DNA of 64,000 nucleotides. Source: Ilex aquifolium. Its lineage: Eukaryota; Streptophyta; Magnoliopsida; Aquifoliales; Aquifoliaceae. The stretch lies in contig OX637391.1 in assembly GCA_951799425.1 (NCBI GenBank), positions 54,907,069-54,971,068 on the forward strand, in the 5' to 3' direction. Below the pieces are notes generated by a model. It saw nothing but the letters and a program-made list of their open reading frames with translations. It was not told where the DNA came from and made no database searches. Each line of letters opens with the position of its first letter. Within the stretch, counting starts at the first letter, position 1. Made by a program: the position numbers and the translations under genes. This document shows, in pieces, positions 23,761 through 36,199 of this stretch.

Positions 23761-25116
23761 TGAAGTGTTTCAATCGGGAGTTGATTGTTGATTTCAGGCT
23801 TCAGCTCAACCTAGCCTTGGTGTCCTACCTATAAATCTAGGACTTCTGGTGAACAAAGGAATTAGATTTGATCCAAATTTTAATGAGTAAATTACATTTT
23901 GGATTTTTAGGGTTGTGATTTAATCACTTAAATTTCTTGATATTAAAAATATTATACATAAATTTTTTAAAGTTTGTACACCTGTAACACTTAGATCTCT
24001 ATCGTAAATGTTCACTAATATATCCATTAGAATTTTATGATTTTGATTCTCATGGGTAAATTACACTCAAATTCTTTAAAATTTGTTATTTAATTGCATA
24101 GATCTCGTCATATTTGAAATATTACATTTAAATCCAAAATATCTATGTGATTAAGTTATAAACTTCAGATGATCTAATTGAAAGTCTCAAATTTTTCTCA
24201 AAATAAATCACCACTCCTTCTAAATAACTTCTTCATTTTCAATTATATTTTTTCTTTGTTAATGGTGCATGAATCATAGAATCATAGTTATCATAACCAA
24301 GCCAAATGTCGAACTATCAAAAAGATTGGGCCATTAGTTTTTTGGTTCAAGTATTATGTCAACTGATCGGACCGGTCATATAATAAAAAAATAAAAAATA
24401 TGTTCAAATGCATATAATTTTTCATAAAATTAATGAAGTTAAATTACAAAAAAGCAATATGTGTCAAAAAAAATTCCACTGAATACATGTGTCAAAGTTG
24501 ATGACCCATTTGACATAAAAAAGGCATATTTCAAAGAATCTAAAATGCAAAACCATTTGCAGAGTGGAAAAACCCACTCAAAGCTTTAACTTTGAAGTAC
24601 TTTTCGGAGAGAGAGTGATTTTAGGAAGGAGATAGAGATGAGATCTAGAAAGATGATCGAAGCAAGAAGAAAGGAGGACCGGAGGAGGCTCATAGGAAAG
24701 CAGAGAGACAACATGAGAGAGATCCAGTGGAGATGAGGAGAATCGAACGCCGGAGAGAGATTCGTCGCCTGAGCCACCGTCGCCTGAGCAAGATCGAAGT
24801 GTTCAACTGGGCTTTAAGGCAAAATTTTCCCAATTATTTTTTAAAATATTGATTCCATATATAATCGGTCGATTTAACAGTTTAAAGGCAGTTTGATTGC
24901 ATAAACGGTCGAATTCAAGAACTGGACAAACTTAGGGTTTGATTCAGGGATCGACCTATCTGGTCGGATTTTAATAACACTGCATAGAACCTAGGTTATG
25001 TGATTTATTATTTAGAAGTAAAATTAGGTCAAAATTACAGTTTTACCTCACTGCTTGAGACAGAGGTGTAATAAAATGTGTTTCGTGCAAAGCAATATTA
25101 TTAATAGACAACGCAC
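23761..25116. other. Intergenic DNA between A2 and the A3 remnant
   Basis: No exon 2 for A3 is found here. The only structured item is the 699-bp Mutator-like candidate at 24284-24982. The rest is AT-rich with a repeated GTAAATTACA phrase near 23886 and 24057. Confidence 0.6.
24284..24982. mobile_element. Candidate 699-bp Mutator-like element
   Basis: The flanks CATAGAATC (24275-24283) and CATAGAACC (24983-24991) form a 9-bp duplication with one mismatch. The ends, ATAGTTATCATAACC and CAGTGTTATTAAAATC in reverse, are similar, and GGTCGA/CGGACC motifs recur near both ends. No coding content was recognised. Confidence 0.5.
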
Positions 25117-25627
25117 CGTTGAAGGGTAGCTCTCCGGCTTCAATAAGTTCCGGGATGCAAAAATAAGACCAAAAGGCACAAGCACTGATTGTACGGAAAA
25201 ATATGACCGGAATACCAATTTCTTCACCAACTTCAATTGCTAGACTAAGAACACCGTCCGCTATAACGCAAGTCACCGGCCGTCGGGCGTTTTTAACCGG
25301 ACCACCCGAAACCATCAACTCTTTCAGAAATGGCTTCGCTATAGCTTTCAAAGATTCATACAACTTGAACACACCATCATGTGTATGTACAGTTCCTTCG
25401 TAAAGTCCGTCAGGAAGGGTTTGAAAACAGAAACCGGGATAGCGATTGAACCGGGATTGGACATTGGTGTGAGTTAGGAGGCGGCCATGGATAGAAGCAG
25501 AGACAAGGTAAGTGACATGGATGCCAGAGAGACAGAGAAGCTCAGCCAGCTTGAGCATGGAGTTTACGTGGCCTTGTGCCGGGAAGGGGAAGATGAGAAC
25601 ATGAGGTGCCTGATCTGGTTGATCCAT
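25117..25627 (-). pseudogene. UGT-A3: orphan exon 1 of a type-A UGT
   Basis: This is a complete, open exon 1 of a UGT709-like gene, beginning MDQPDQAPHVLIFPFPAQG and ending ELPFNG at a consensus-like GTGCGT donor in the same phase as A1 and A2. It encodes the whole N-terminal acceptor half, with the catalytic His in QGHVNSM and Asp in CVIADG. No exon 2, PSPG box or acceptor site follows in the 1.3 kb before A2, so on its own it would make a truncated protein of roughly 190 residues that reads into the intron. It is more diverged from A1 and A2 than they are from each other. Its upstream flank is a copy of the A1 upstream flank. Confidence 0.88.
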
Positions 25628-26139
25628 CAATGGAGTTTTTTTTTCTCCAAATTTTCTCACACTAGTTGCTGGCTATTGTATTGTTAAACAGACTTCAGCT
25701 GTACCTATTATACAGACGAGCAATGTCAAGTGCGCCAAAATTGGATCATTCACTGATTCAATGATTGCAATTAATTTAGTGCAAGTTTTAATATCCATAA
25801 AATAATTCTATACAGACAGGATGCGTTTGGTGACGTCGGTAGGTTCAACGTCTCAGTATATTAAATAGAGAAGCTGTACAATTAAGTTTTGCTTTTACAC
25901 ATATACAAAGGGAACAAAATTATATAAGGGAAGCTAGTAGGGTGGTTGGAAATTGGCTTAAAGATATCATATTTTGAAATTAAGTTCGATTCTCGTAAGA
26001 GTTGATTTTTATCTTATGCACTTGGTATTTGAATAGTTAAGCACGTATTCGTATTAATCAAGAGTTTAAAAGGTTGGTGATTGGTGGGTGATTCTTCTTC
26101 ATTATTTGTAGCTAAATTATCACTACAACAAAAATCGTT

Positions 26140-26890
26140 TTTTGCGATGTTTTTTTTCGTCGCTAAATTAAAAAAAAATCATCGCTAATTATTTTTTGCG
26201 ATGTTTTTTTTTCGTCGCAATATCTTCGTCGCAGAAAGTATTTTGCGACACAAATTTATTTTCATCGCAAAAAAAAAAATTTTGCGACAAAAAAAAAACG
26301 TCGCGAAAAGTTAAAAAAAACGTAGCTAAAAGCTATTCCACCAGTATAACAAAATAAAAAATAATAATTTAATTAATTTTTCGCGACGTAAAAAAATTGT
26401 CGCCAATAATTTTTTACATAAATAAAAAATGTCAATAATAATAATTTAATTAATTTTTCGCGACGTAAAAAAATTGTCGCGAATAATTTTTTTTACAAAA
26501 AATAATAATTTAATTAATTTTTAGCGACGTAAAAATATCGTCGCGAATAATTTTTTACAAAAATAAAAAAGAAAAAAATAATAATTTAATTAATTTTTAG
26601 CGACATAATAATATTGTCGAGAATAATTTTTTACAAAAATAAAAAAGAAAGAAATAATTATTTTATTAATTTTTCATGATGTAAAACAATCGTCGCCAAT
26701 AGTTTTTACATAAATAAAAATGTAAATAATAATTTAATTAATTTTTAGCGACGTAAAAAAAACGTCGCAAATAATTTTTTAGATAAATAAAAAAAGTAAA
26801 AAATAATTAAATAAATACATTTGCGACGTATAAAAATCGTCGCAAAAAAGATTGTTCCTACAATTTTTCGCGACGATTTTAATTTCGTCA
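26140..26890. repeat. Left subterminal GCGACG repeat array of the CACTA-like element
   Basis: Units of roughly 75-110 bp consist of TTTTTCGCGACGTAAAAA followed by AATAATTTTTTACA-like filler. The core CGTCGC/GCGACG occurs many times in both orientations. Arrays of this kind are expected to be transposase-binding sites in CACTA elements. Confidence 0.8.
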
Positions 26891-27602
26891 CAAAAAAGTT
26901 TATTTTTTTTTAAATAATTCATAAAAAATGATATTCCAATAAAATTTTTCACTTGTACACCAATAATATCTGTGTTCAATAAAAAACTAACACAATTAAT
27001 ACATTTCACATATTTTCCATTCAACATTCATTTCACATCTTTTTTAAAAAAAAAAAAATTTTACTTAAAAAAAGAATGAATTACAAGAATCAAAGAACAA
27101 TAAGTTCTAAAAATTAAAAAAATAGATTTAATCCTTCAAGAGGATTTAAACCATCTCTAATTACATTTAATGTCTTTTAAACTTGAACAGCTCCAGCAGT
27201 CCAGCTCCATGCCTTGAAATACCATCTCCAAGCTCAACAGATCAATACCAACCCAGATTCGGAGGAACAAGGAGGAGTGTGAAATAAACTCACTCTTCCA
27301 TGAATCTTCTCATCTAGTCTTTTCAATGTCTTGGCTACACAATCTCTAGTTGGCTGTAAACCATAAAATTCTATTAGGAGGAAAAATGACATGTGCTCAA
27401 TACTCATGCAATCACCCCTACTTTACCAGGTATCATGAAATGAAGACATATTATACTGAATATGAAAATCAACCCTTTAAAAAATGCTCATTCTATTGCA
27501 AAGAACATATATACACCACTATTGAAAACAAAATCCCACTACTTGCAGCGATGGTCCATACAGGCCCTAGCAATAAGATTGCAGAAAATAGGTCTAATGT
27601 AC

Positions 27603-29117
27603 CGGAAGATGTGTGTAATCATCCCCTTCATCAGCTTCCATGTCTAAAGTTGGATCGACCCTTCTGATCTGCAAGAAAGATAACCAAGTTATAATTGATC
27701 TACTGCACAACTAGTTTCCTTGTAGTGTTAAAACATTAACCTAAATAATGCAAAACCCCAATCTTCTAATCTAGAGCACCTTCCGCCGAGCTTCACTTGC
27801 TGCCATGTCATCTTGCTTCAAGAAAACAGCCAGCTCATCATCTTCTGTAGCCTCTGCTGCAGCCACAACAACATTTTTCGTACTGTGCAAGTATTCTACT
27901 CTGGAATATTTCGTCCAGAACTCCTTCTGTCATCGGAAATCCAGAAAATGTATACAATAACCCCAATGTAGAAGTTAGCTTAAAGTTAATTAGAAAAATA
28001 CTAAAGGAGGTGATCTTTGAAGAAAAAAAATATTGTCACAAAAAAGAGAAAAAAGTTGCACATTCTCTAACTTTGCTTGGAACAAAATTTAGAAATGCCT
28101 GGCGTACAGCCGGTTTCTCAGCAAAAATCTGAAAGTCAATCCAACAATAAATAAGAGGGAGAAGAGGTAGATGGCTACTGAGTCACAATGATATTATCGA
28201 CAATCCTAACCAATAACTAACCATGCAGAGAAAGATATGCATCAAAGTACAAAATTTTCTATCATATCAAGCCCGGCACACTTTGGTCACCGGTTTGTAT
28301 GCTACTCAAAATGCATGACTGATCCATTTCACCAATATTAAGGAGCAAAAAGCATAACACAATTAAATTCTGCAAGATGTAAATTTACACAAGTGAGTTA
28401 GGACAACAACTCTCCTCCCCTTCATTCTCTCCCCATCCTTTGTAGCCGGCACGTGTCTTGGATTATGCGCTTTAGAATTTTTATTCTTTTTGAAATTAAT
28501 ATTAGTTAACCATGTGTATATGAATGTATATTTATATATAAATCTATATAGTGGTGAAAGCGATCTCAATAAGAATTACAAAGTGAACTATGACCCAAAA
28601 CAACATACCAACTAAGTTTGTCCCCACCATAGCACATATCGAAAAAAGTATCATATCGTGTACGTGTACCATACACCAACTCGACCCACACTACAATTAA
28701 TATTGATCAAAGAAGCACAAGTGCCCCAACTTCTAGTACATTGTAAGGTTATTGCCAGTCCAAACAAACAATATAAATACATAAGATGGTTTGACATGGA
28801 ACATGTCATTTCTCAACCCCACCTGTTGTTTTGACTTTCCGCTAGCATTCTCATCCAGCAACTTCTGCACTTTATCGTAAAATAAAGTTTTCTGTTACAG
28901 CTTTCCCAAGAGTATATCTAACTAATAAAAAGAGCACATCTCTCCAGGTAGACACACATCGGCTCAAAGTTCAATTCGCTTTTCCTAAAATCCATGCTCG
29001 TAGAAGCGGACATATTGGAAAAAATATAACCAATAGATAACCTTTCTTGTTGCCCAAAATTCAGCCTCTGATAGGACACCTCCAATCACCAACTGCTTAT
29101 GAAGTTTCTGCAACTCA
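27603..29117 (-). pseudogene. TFB1: Captured multi-exon fragment of TFIIH subunit TFB1
   Basis: Five exon-like pieces occur in family order on the minus strand: 29042-29117 (ELQKLHKQLVIGGVLSEAEF, ATRK), 28823-28864 (KLLDENASGKSKQQ), 28072-28128 (IFAEKPAVRQAFLNFVPSK), 27780-27926 (KEFWTKY, then EYLHSTKN and DELAVFLKQDD) and about 27603-27668 ([18 protein letters not shown]). Together they match the middle of plant TFB1, the p62 core subunit of TFIIH in transcription and nucleotide-excision repair. GT and AG borders are kept, so genomic DNA was captured. The exon between KSKQQ and IFAEK is missing, a small frameshift seems to lie just before EFWTKY, and the last piece runs into a stop. Both gene ends are absent. 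It is a non-functional passenger. Confidence 0.85.
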
Positions 29118-30878
29118 CTGCAAATGATACCTTATCAACTAAAAGGAAAACTTAAATGTGAAGAGATGAAATACTAAATTCAGCAATCAATGATACAATG
29201 AAACTGGACATTTTATCAAAAGTTCCGTTCATATTTCACAAGAGTATGCCAACTGTTCCATAGGAATTCAGACATTACATAATTTGTAGTAACTTGCACA
29301 ATGACTAGCAATAACCCGTGCCTAAAGGCACTACCGGACACAAAAAAAATCAAGTAGTTGAATATCAATATCTCTAGCCAATAAGAAAATTATTTTTTCT
29401 TCATAGTTTACTATAACTCATACTTTTAATTTTCCAATTGAAGTACCATCTTTCCATACATTATAAATCAACTGAGACTCATTATTTGAAATCAAGTGAG
29501 ACTCATTATTTGAGATCATTTATACTAATAACCAAATGTGTCCAAATATCAAGAGTTCACACCTCAACATCATATTTAATCATGCTTCAATGTCCCTAAA
29601 CCATAACAATCATCCATCAACCCTAGAATATCCCCACTACATTCTAGAAGTATGGAAAAAAACATCATGTAAGATAATAAAACACCACACGATGAATGAA
29701 TGTCTAACTTAATATTGTTTTCAACAGTTAAACGAACTTTAAATTTAAAATAAGTAAAGTTGGGTTAGTAAGACAGTTAGAACCAATAATTTATACATTA
29801 AATGAGAATCCACCAAAAGGAAACTTTTTTTTAAACATAGAAACTCGACCAGTTGTTTAATGGGTACAATAACCTAGTGCAATACAATCCGGTACTGCTG
29901 CTTTGACTATATCTTCAATTCCTAACCCACATCAGAAAACACAACAATCAGAATATTCATCCATAGAAACACAACATGCTACCACAATTGCACTGTCATT
30001 TTATCAGAATTTTGAGTCAGTCGATATCACCACCTAGTCAATTCCAGTAAATTCATGTTAAATTTTGCCTAAAAACATATAAATGTATTCCAAGATAGTG
30101 TTCATGCCTGAAGGCATTGTGTAACATAAAAAAAGTTATGCACTACATGAACAATGACATTTAATGAATTCAAATATATTTTTTATAAACTATTAACCAC
30201 AAAAAAAAATTATCAATACAAATAAAATACAAAAAAATCTTGTCCTATGTACTAAGAAAGCAATCATTATCCTCTTGTTTAAGTTAATGACAAATGTAAG
30301 CGAAAAATCTTAATTAAATAAAAATGAGCACATTAAAGATCCCACTTGAGACAACTGTGGGATATCTTTAGAAAATAAAATTTTCTTCAGAAAATATCAA
30401 AAAATTGGTAGTATGAAAAATGAATCAAAGCAATAGAGATGACCTTCCTTACCACCAGTAATGCCAACATTAGTTATAGTTGGGAGTCATTCAATTAGCA
30501 TACTTGGACTTGGTGCCCGCTATTAGATACTACTACTCATTCCTATGCAAGGCAAGTTGATAATCAAAAAGGTGGTGCACAATCAAGGGAAAAGAACCAT
30601 TGCCAAGGATTCATAAATTCACAAAAATATGAAACCAAAAAATAAAAAATAAAAACAAACTCAAATTCACTACCAGATTGAATGTCAGAAAGATACATGT
30701 AATAAAAAATCCATTGCTAAGTATTCCACAAATCCAAAAAATTTAACACACAATTTAACAAACTTACACATACATGTATAGGAAAAAATCCACAACAAAC
30801 ACAGAAACACATGAAAATAAAAAACCCAAAACAACAAACCAATTTGGTCATCATTGCCATTGCTAGCTGGAGAAGAGG

Positions 30879-31007
30879 CTCCCCATGTGAAGCTAAAATG
30901 GTTCTTAGAAGATCAAATGGATATGATCCAATAGTGGCTGCACATCCTGCTACTGCCCCACTGATATAAGACATGTAAAGACTTAAGTGAAGATGATCTT
31001 CTGCACC
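30879..31007 (-). pseudogene. Captured exon of a mitochondrial thiamine-pyrophosphate carrier-like gene
   Basis: The frame encodes [20 protein letters not shown] then [20 protein letters not shown] and HGEP. PFDLLR fits the mitochondrial carrier signature P-x-[DE]-x-x-[KR], and the flanking residues resemble plant mitochondrial thiamine diphosphate carriers. After HGEP the similarity ends and the frame runs into low-complexity residues. Only one of the six membrane helices is represented, so this is a passenger fragment. It lies upstream (minus-strand sense) of the TFB1 pieces within the same CACTA-like element. Confidence 0.75.
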
Positions 31008-33879
31008 ACAGGAAAACAACTAGGTCCAAATGAAAGATCAGAAGACACCATTAACATAAGATGTTATATTCGGAAGCAATTTTTAATGTTCCTGTTCCTT
31101 CTATTATGCAATTAAAGTCTCGACATCTCTAGTAGGAAACAATAAACAGTGCACATCAGAACTCATAGGGATCTGCAACATAAGCAACCACATATACTCT
31201 GCTCCAGATTACACAACACTCAAGAAAAAAATGAATACAAAATGCCTAGAGTTCCAATAAAAGCAATTTATGGCCCCCTAGATTATGCATCATAACCAAT
31301 AGATTTAGTGGTCATCAATATCAGTCAAACACCAAGCTTGAGAAAAAGCGTATGTTTGAAGGTAACTGAAATTAGCCAAATAGGATACACAGGCCAGTAG
31401 GGTTTTGTTTGGTGGTGGAGGAGAGAGATCATTAGTTGTAAAATCTGATCATACATTAAAATGCGCTGCCAAGGAGGGCTATATAGCCTATACATACACC
31501 AAAGATGCAGTCTGGTTCTAGAACAGACCTATCTTTGAAGAACCCGCAGCAAATGTTTTCCATTGATGCAACAATGTAAATTGTATGGCACTATAAGAAC
31601 AATCATGATCATTAACTACTTATATAAGAGAATTTGTCCAACAATAGGTTTTGCAAATTGGGGATTTGGAAATACTAAATCCATTCACTTCAAATATCCC
31701 AGGCACTTTAAAGTCCTTCACTCATGCACCGATAAGGTATGTTTGGAATGCAGTCCATCCACCAAAGCCTAAAACGCATTGAATATGAATCTTCCATGTT
31801 ATACCTCCCTCTTAATAGAAGAACACATGCTTATTATATTGTTCACTCAATATTGACTGTTTCAGGGTAAAGCATTGTAAGCCACTCAACTGCCCATGGT
31901 TCAATTGAATCAAACAAATCATTAAAGAATTAGGAACCCATTATATAATAGATCTAACAATTTCACCACTTATAAAGTCTTAGACCATGAACTTGACATT
32001 CTATCATATGGGCTGGCACGTTGTTGAGAACAAAATCACAAGATCAATTTTTATGTTTTTTACATTGAGCCAAAACAACAAATATTTTGAAAGCATAAAT
32101 TCAAAATCTATAAAAGCCACCAGTTTACACAGTATATACAATGCCTAAAATAACAAAATTTTTGTGGGAAATGTAGAGAGAGTGGAAGGAGATGAGGAGT
32201 AGAGAGGGGAAGAGAGAGATAGAATAGACATACCTTGATGGCATATGGGGACTGGTAAGGCTGGAGGTTCGCTGATCGATGGTCGCTGGAGGATTTGGTG
32301 AGAGTTCACTGGTCGTTAGCTAGCTATCCACAGCTTAGGGCGCGAGATTAGAGATTTAGGGCTGAGATGGAGAGGCGTGCATGGTTGATTTTGGCAGAGA
32401 TGCAGAGTGATTTCAAGTGTGGGTGAAGGACAGAGAGAGAAAGAGAAAGAGCGTCAGAAGGAGAGAGAGGTTATGGGAGAATAAGAGGCTGGTGGCTTGT
32501 GGCTTCGACTGGCAGGGAGAGGCAGAGAGAGAGAAAGTCTGTGTGTGTGTGTGTCGACTGAAAACGAAGAGGCAACGATGGGGAAAGAGAGAAAGAGGGA
32601 AAAAGAGTTCGGTAAGGGGAAAAAAAAAGAGACCAAAACGACGTCGTTTTGTTTTTTTGAAAAATTATATTCTGCGACATAAACAAAAAACGTCGCAATT
32701 TACTATTTTTTTTGTTTTATTTTAAGTTTAAATGTGTTATAATTTATATTCTGCGACGAAAATAAAAACGTCGCAAATTAAATTTTATTTTATTTTATAT
32801 ATTCCCCACAAACTTATAAATATTCCCGACAAACTTATAAAAAACGTCGCGATTTAATATTTTTATTTTATTTTTACTTTAATAACTAAAATTAACATTC
32901 TGTGATGAAAAATATTTTTCCTAAAAATATTTTCACTAAGCAACATTACTTTTTTGCCCTTTTTCGGAAATTATGCCACGTTTATGTATATCGAATACAA
33001 AAAGTATAGAAAATCACCAAAACCTGTCCCTCTCCCACAATTCTTCCTCCCACAGCCTATCCAATACCTCTGTCAGATTTCCACTTGGGATTGTTTCAAT
33101 CTGCAAAACAAAAAGTGAAAAAAAGAAGAAAAAAATAAAATTAAGGGAAAACCCCATACTTTCTCTGCCGATATCTACCAAAATGACACTCAAGACAAAA
33201 CAGTTATCCAAATCCATAGAGTAATAGTTAAAGAACAAGAATTTTGACACCCAAAACCACTAATCCCAAAAACTTAATCAAGTCATTGCAAATATTTAAT
33301 TAGTTAAAAAAAATAAAAAATATGAGACTCACAAGAAGCATACGAGTCTGTACTTTCATGTGGACATGCAAAAACTCACCTAGTAATTCCCCCAATGGGA
33401 TCTTTACCTCAGCAATGGGAGGGCAGGAAACGATCTAGTTCGAGAGTGATGGAGGTGGGTTCACTGGTGGTGGTACTCCGGTGGCTTCGGTGGCAGTGGC
33501 AATTCACTGGTGGAGATGGCGATTAGGGTTAGGGATTTGGGAGTTGGGCGAGGCAGAGAGAGAGGCAGAGTTAGGGATTTTAAACAATAATAATGTCAGT
33601 GCTTAATAAATAGTTATAAATAATTAACATTTTATTTCTATAATACTAGTTAAACATGTTAATTCCATCGAGTAGTTGATAGACTTACGTGGTTTTATTG
33701 AGCAGTTGAGGAGTTGGGGTCGTGTGGTGATTCCATGACTTGGTTATGTGACAAGGGGAGCTGAACAACAGGGAAGGTGGAGTCGGGTAAATAGCGGAAC
33801 ACAGTGAGGGAGAGGGAGAGAGAGAGAGAACTTACGGATTAATTAAATTATTATTTTTTAAATTTTTTATTTCTGTAAA

Positions 33880-34930
33880 AATTTATTGGCGACGTATTTT
33901 AAAAAACGTCGCAAAAAATAATTAAATTATTATTTTTTAAATTTTTTATTTTTGAAAAAATGTATTTGCGACGTTTATTTAAAAACGTCGCCAAAACTTA
34001 ATTAAATTGTTTTTTATTTAATTTGCCAATTCCCGCCTTTTCCCCCGCCAAAAACAATTAGCATGAAATCGCCTTTTGCGACGTTTCTAAAACACGTCGC
34101 AAAAAATTAATAAAATTGTTATTTTTTAATTTTTTCATTTAAGTAAAAAATTTATTTGCGACATTTTTTAAAAACGTCGCGAAAAATTAATTAAATTGTT
34201 ATTTTTAAAATTTTTTCATTTAAGTAAAAAATTTATTTGGGACGTTTTTTTAAAAACGTCGCAAAAAATTAATTAAATTGTTATTTTTTAATTTTTTTCA
34301 TTTAAGTAAAAAATATATTGGCGACGTTTTTTAAAAAAGTCGCGAAAAATTAATTAAATTGTTATTTTTTAATTTTTTCATTTAAGTAAAAAATTTATTG
34401 GCGACATTTTTTAAAAACGCCGTGAAAAATTAATTTAAATTGTTATTTTTTAATTTTTTCATTTAATTAAAAAATTTATTTGAAAAACGTCGCGAAAAAT
34501 TAATTAAATCGTTATTTTTTAATTTTTTATTTAAGTAAAAAATTAAATTGCCAATTCCCGCCATTTCTCTCGCCAAAAAAACAATTACGAGGGAATCGCC
34601 GTTTGGCGACGTTTTTAAAAAACGTCGCAAAAATTGAAAAAATAGAAATTTAAAGTTTATTTTACTTTAAATTTTAGATTATTTATTTTTGCGACGATAT
34701 GAAACTATTTGCGACGAATAATTTTTATCGTAAAAAATTGCCAATTCCCGCTATTTCTCCCGCCAAAAAAACAATTAGGAGGGAATCGTCTTTTCGCGAC
34801 GTTTTTAAAAAAACGTCGCAAATAAATTTCCCAAAATAGAACTTTGCGACAAAATTATAAAATCGTCGCTAATAGTAAACTTTTTGCGACGATTTTAAAA
34901 TCGTCGCAAAAAAAAACGTCGCAAAAAATA
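33880..34930. repeat. Right subterminal GCGACG repeat array of the CACTA-like element
   Basis: About ten imperfect units of 60-120 bp share GCGACGTTTTTTAAAAACGTCGC, a near-palindrome, separated by AATTAATTAAATTGTTATTT-like filler. It mirrors the left array in inverted orientation. A GCCAATTCCCGCC phrase recurs three times (about 34023, 34549 and 34738). Confidence 0.8.
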
Positions 34931-34946
34931 CTTTTTTTTTGTAGTG

Positions 34947-36199
34947 ATATTGTCATTCAATTACGATAAACAAAATAAGTGATAAGAATGTGGTGTTAGT
35001 TGATTCGCACAATGAAGTCATAGATAAAATACAATTACACTTGGGAAATGTTAAACGCATCTAATTTGAAAATATAGTCAATAACAGAATATGTTGTAAT
35101 AATTGAATTATTTTGAAGTTTTGATATTAAATGAAGTTTAATTTTAATTTAATGATTTCAAGTGATTAGATCTCTAGATTTAAAAAGAAAAAGGAAAAAA
35201 AAATGGTGTGCCAGAGATAAATAATGTAAAATTAGAGTTAAAAGATATAGTAAAACTTCGAGATTAATCACTCAGTACAATATATCGATGATACATTGAA
35301 TGCAATAGTTATATTACGTTATTATTAATTGTTAAATTTATAATATAAAATAAGATAGGTTTCAATAAGTTCAGCCAATCATCTTAAATAAGCTTATCAA
35401 TAATTATTAACGTCTGTTTCAAAATTATTCGCATTACTGGTTTCTTTGAGCAAGAATAATCCCTAATATTAAATAAACAAGCCAAACATATCACGTATGC
35501 ACTAGAAGCGACAAACTTTTTCTGTGGAGTGCAAAACCAGTCAAATAGTCAATAAAGACATACAATAATTGTATACATGATACACACATTTGTACTACTT
35601 GTCTAATAGGACAGCTCACATCGGATAGTTCTGGGTGTGTGTGCGCGCTTATATAGAGTCTACAGACTTCCACTTTTAAGTGGTTGTATGTAGTTCTCAC
35701 TGTTCAAAAAAAAAATAGGACAGCTAAGTCCAACCCTTTCGCCATGAATTCAAGAAAAATAATGCTATATGAATTTAAAAAATAATATTTTAAATATATT
35801 TAATAATTATAATTATTAATTTTATTATAAGTTTTATTATTTATTAGAACTCATTATATATTTATCTGTGATCTTATCTTAAAAAATTATTAAGATTCGA
35901 ACTCGAAACATTTGAAATTAACAGTTCGTACATATTATCACTTAAACTGCATGTTAGAATTACTTTGCAAAATGTCACCAAAGCCAAACATGTGTTATTT
36001 TTCCTGGTCAAAAATTATGAGGTCAATCTTCCATTAGAATTAGCATAAAAAAATCAACATTATTGTGCTCATCGAAAAATTTATTAAATTTTTTGTATCA
36101 GATTAGTATGAATGATTGGATATTGGGTCCAACTAAATTTCTTTATTATCCCAAATTTGATACAAATTTTGGTAAACACAATATTATTAAAGAAATTAA
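34947..36199. repeat. Spacer downstream of B2, duplicate of about 8.9-9.64 kb
   Basis: This is alignable with the B1 3' flank, including the last 150 bp before the stop codon. The copy here carries a 491-bp insertion at 35490-35980 that is absent near B1. Confidence 0.8.
35490..35980. mobile_element. 491-bp insertion with 11-bp target duplication, unclassified
   Basis: The 11-bp AAGCCAAACAT stands on both sides (35479-35489 and 35981-35991) and occurs once at the empty site 9421-9431. No terminal inverted repeats are obvious. On the minus strand GAGTTCGAATC resembles a pol III box B and an A/T run is present, so a SINE is possible but unproven. Confidence 0.7.

Larger units (their letters stand above)
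26121..34946. mobile_element. 8.8-kb CACTA-like element carrying host gene fragments
   Basis: The ends are CACTACAACAAAAATCG and, in reverse, CACTACAAAAAAAAAAG. Both are followed by dense subterminal arrays of GCGACG/CGTCGC motifs, typical of plant CACTA (En/Spm-like) elements. The empty paralogous site is the uninterrupted AAGTTATTGTCATTC in the A1-B1 spacer. A clean 3-bp duplication is not seen (TAT before, ATA after); the outermost base can be read as part of a TCACTAC/GTAGTGA repeat. No transposase was recognised. The interior holds exon pieces of TFB1 and of a mitochondrial carrier, both on the minus strand, and GA-rich, promoter-like tracts at 32160-32600 and 33420-33840. Confidence 0.82.

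Noticed and set aside
24586-24777. 63-codon minus-strand frame
   Set aside because: GA/CT-rich low complexity inside a candidate element, with no recognisable protein.
29290-30130. Two similar short phrases TGCCTAAAGGCA and TGCCTGAAGGCA inside the CACTA-like element
   Set aside because: Direct orientation with only short similarity; no Helitron or TIR signature.
32417-32725. 102-codon plus-strand frame rich in Arg, Lys and Glu
   Set aside because: Arises from a GAGA-rich tract overlapping open frames on both strands; not a gene.
26121-34946. CACTA transposase genes
   Set aside because: No TNP2- or TNPA-like protein motif found in any frame; the longest frames are low complexity or host fragments.
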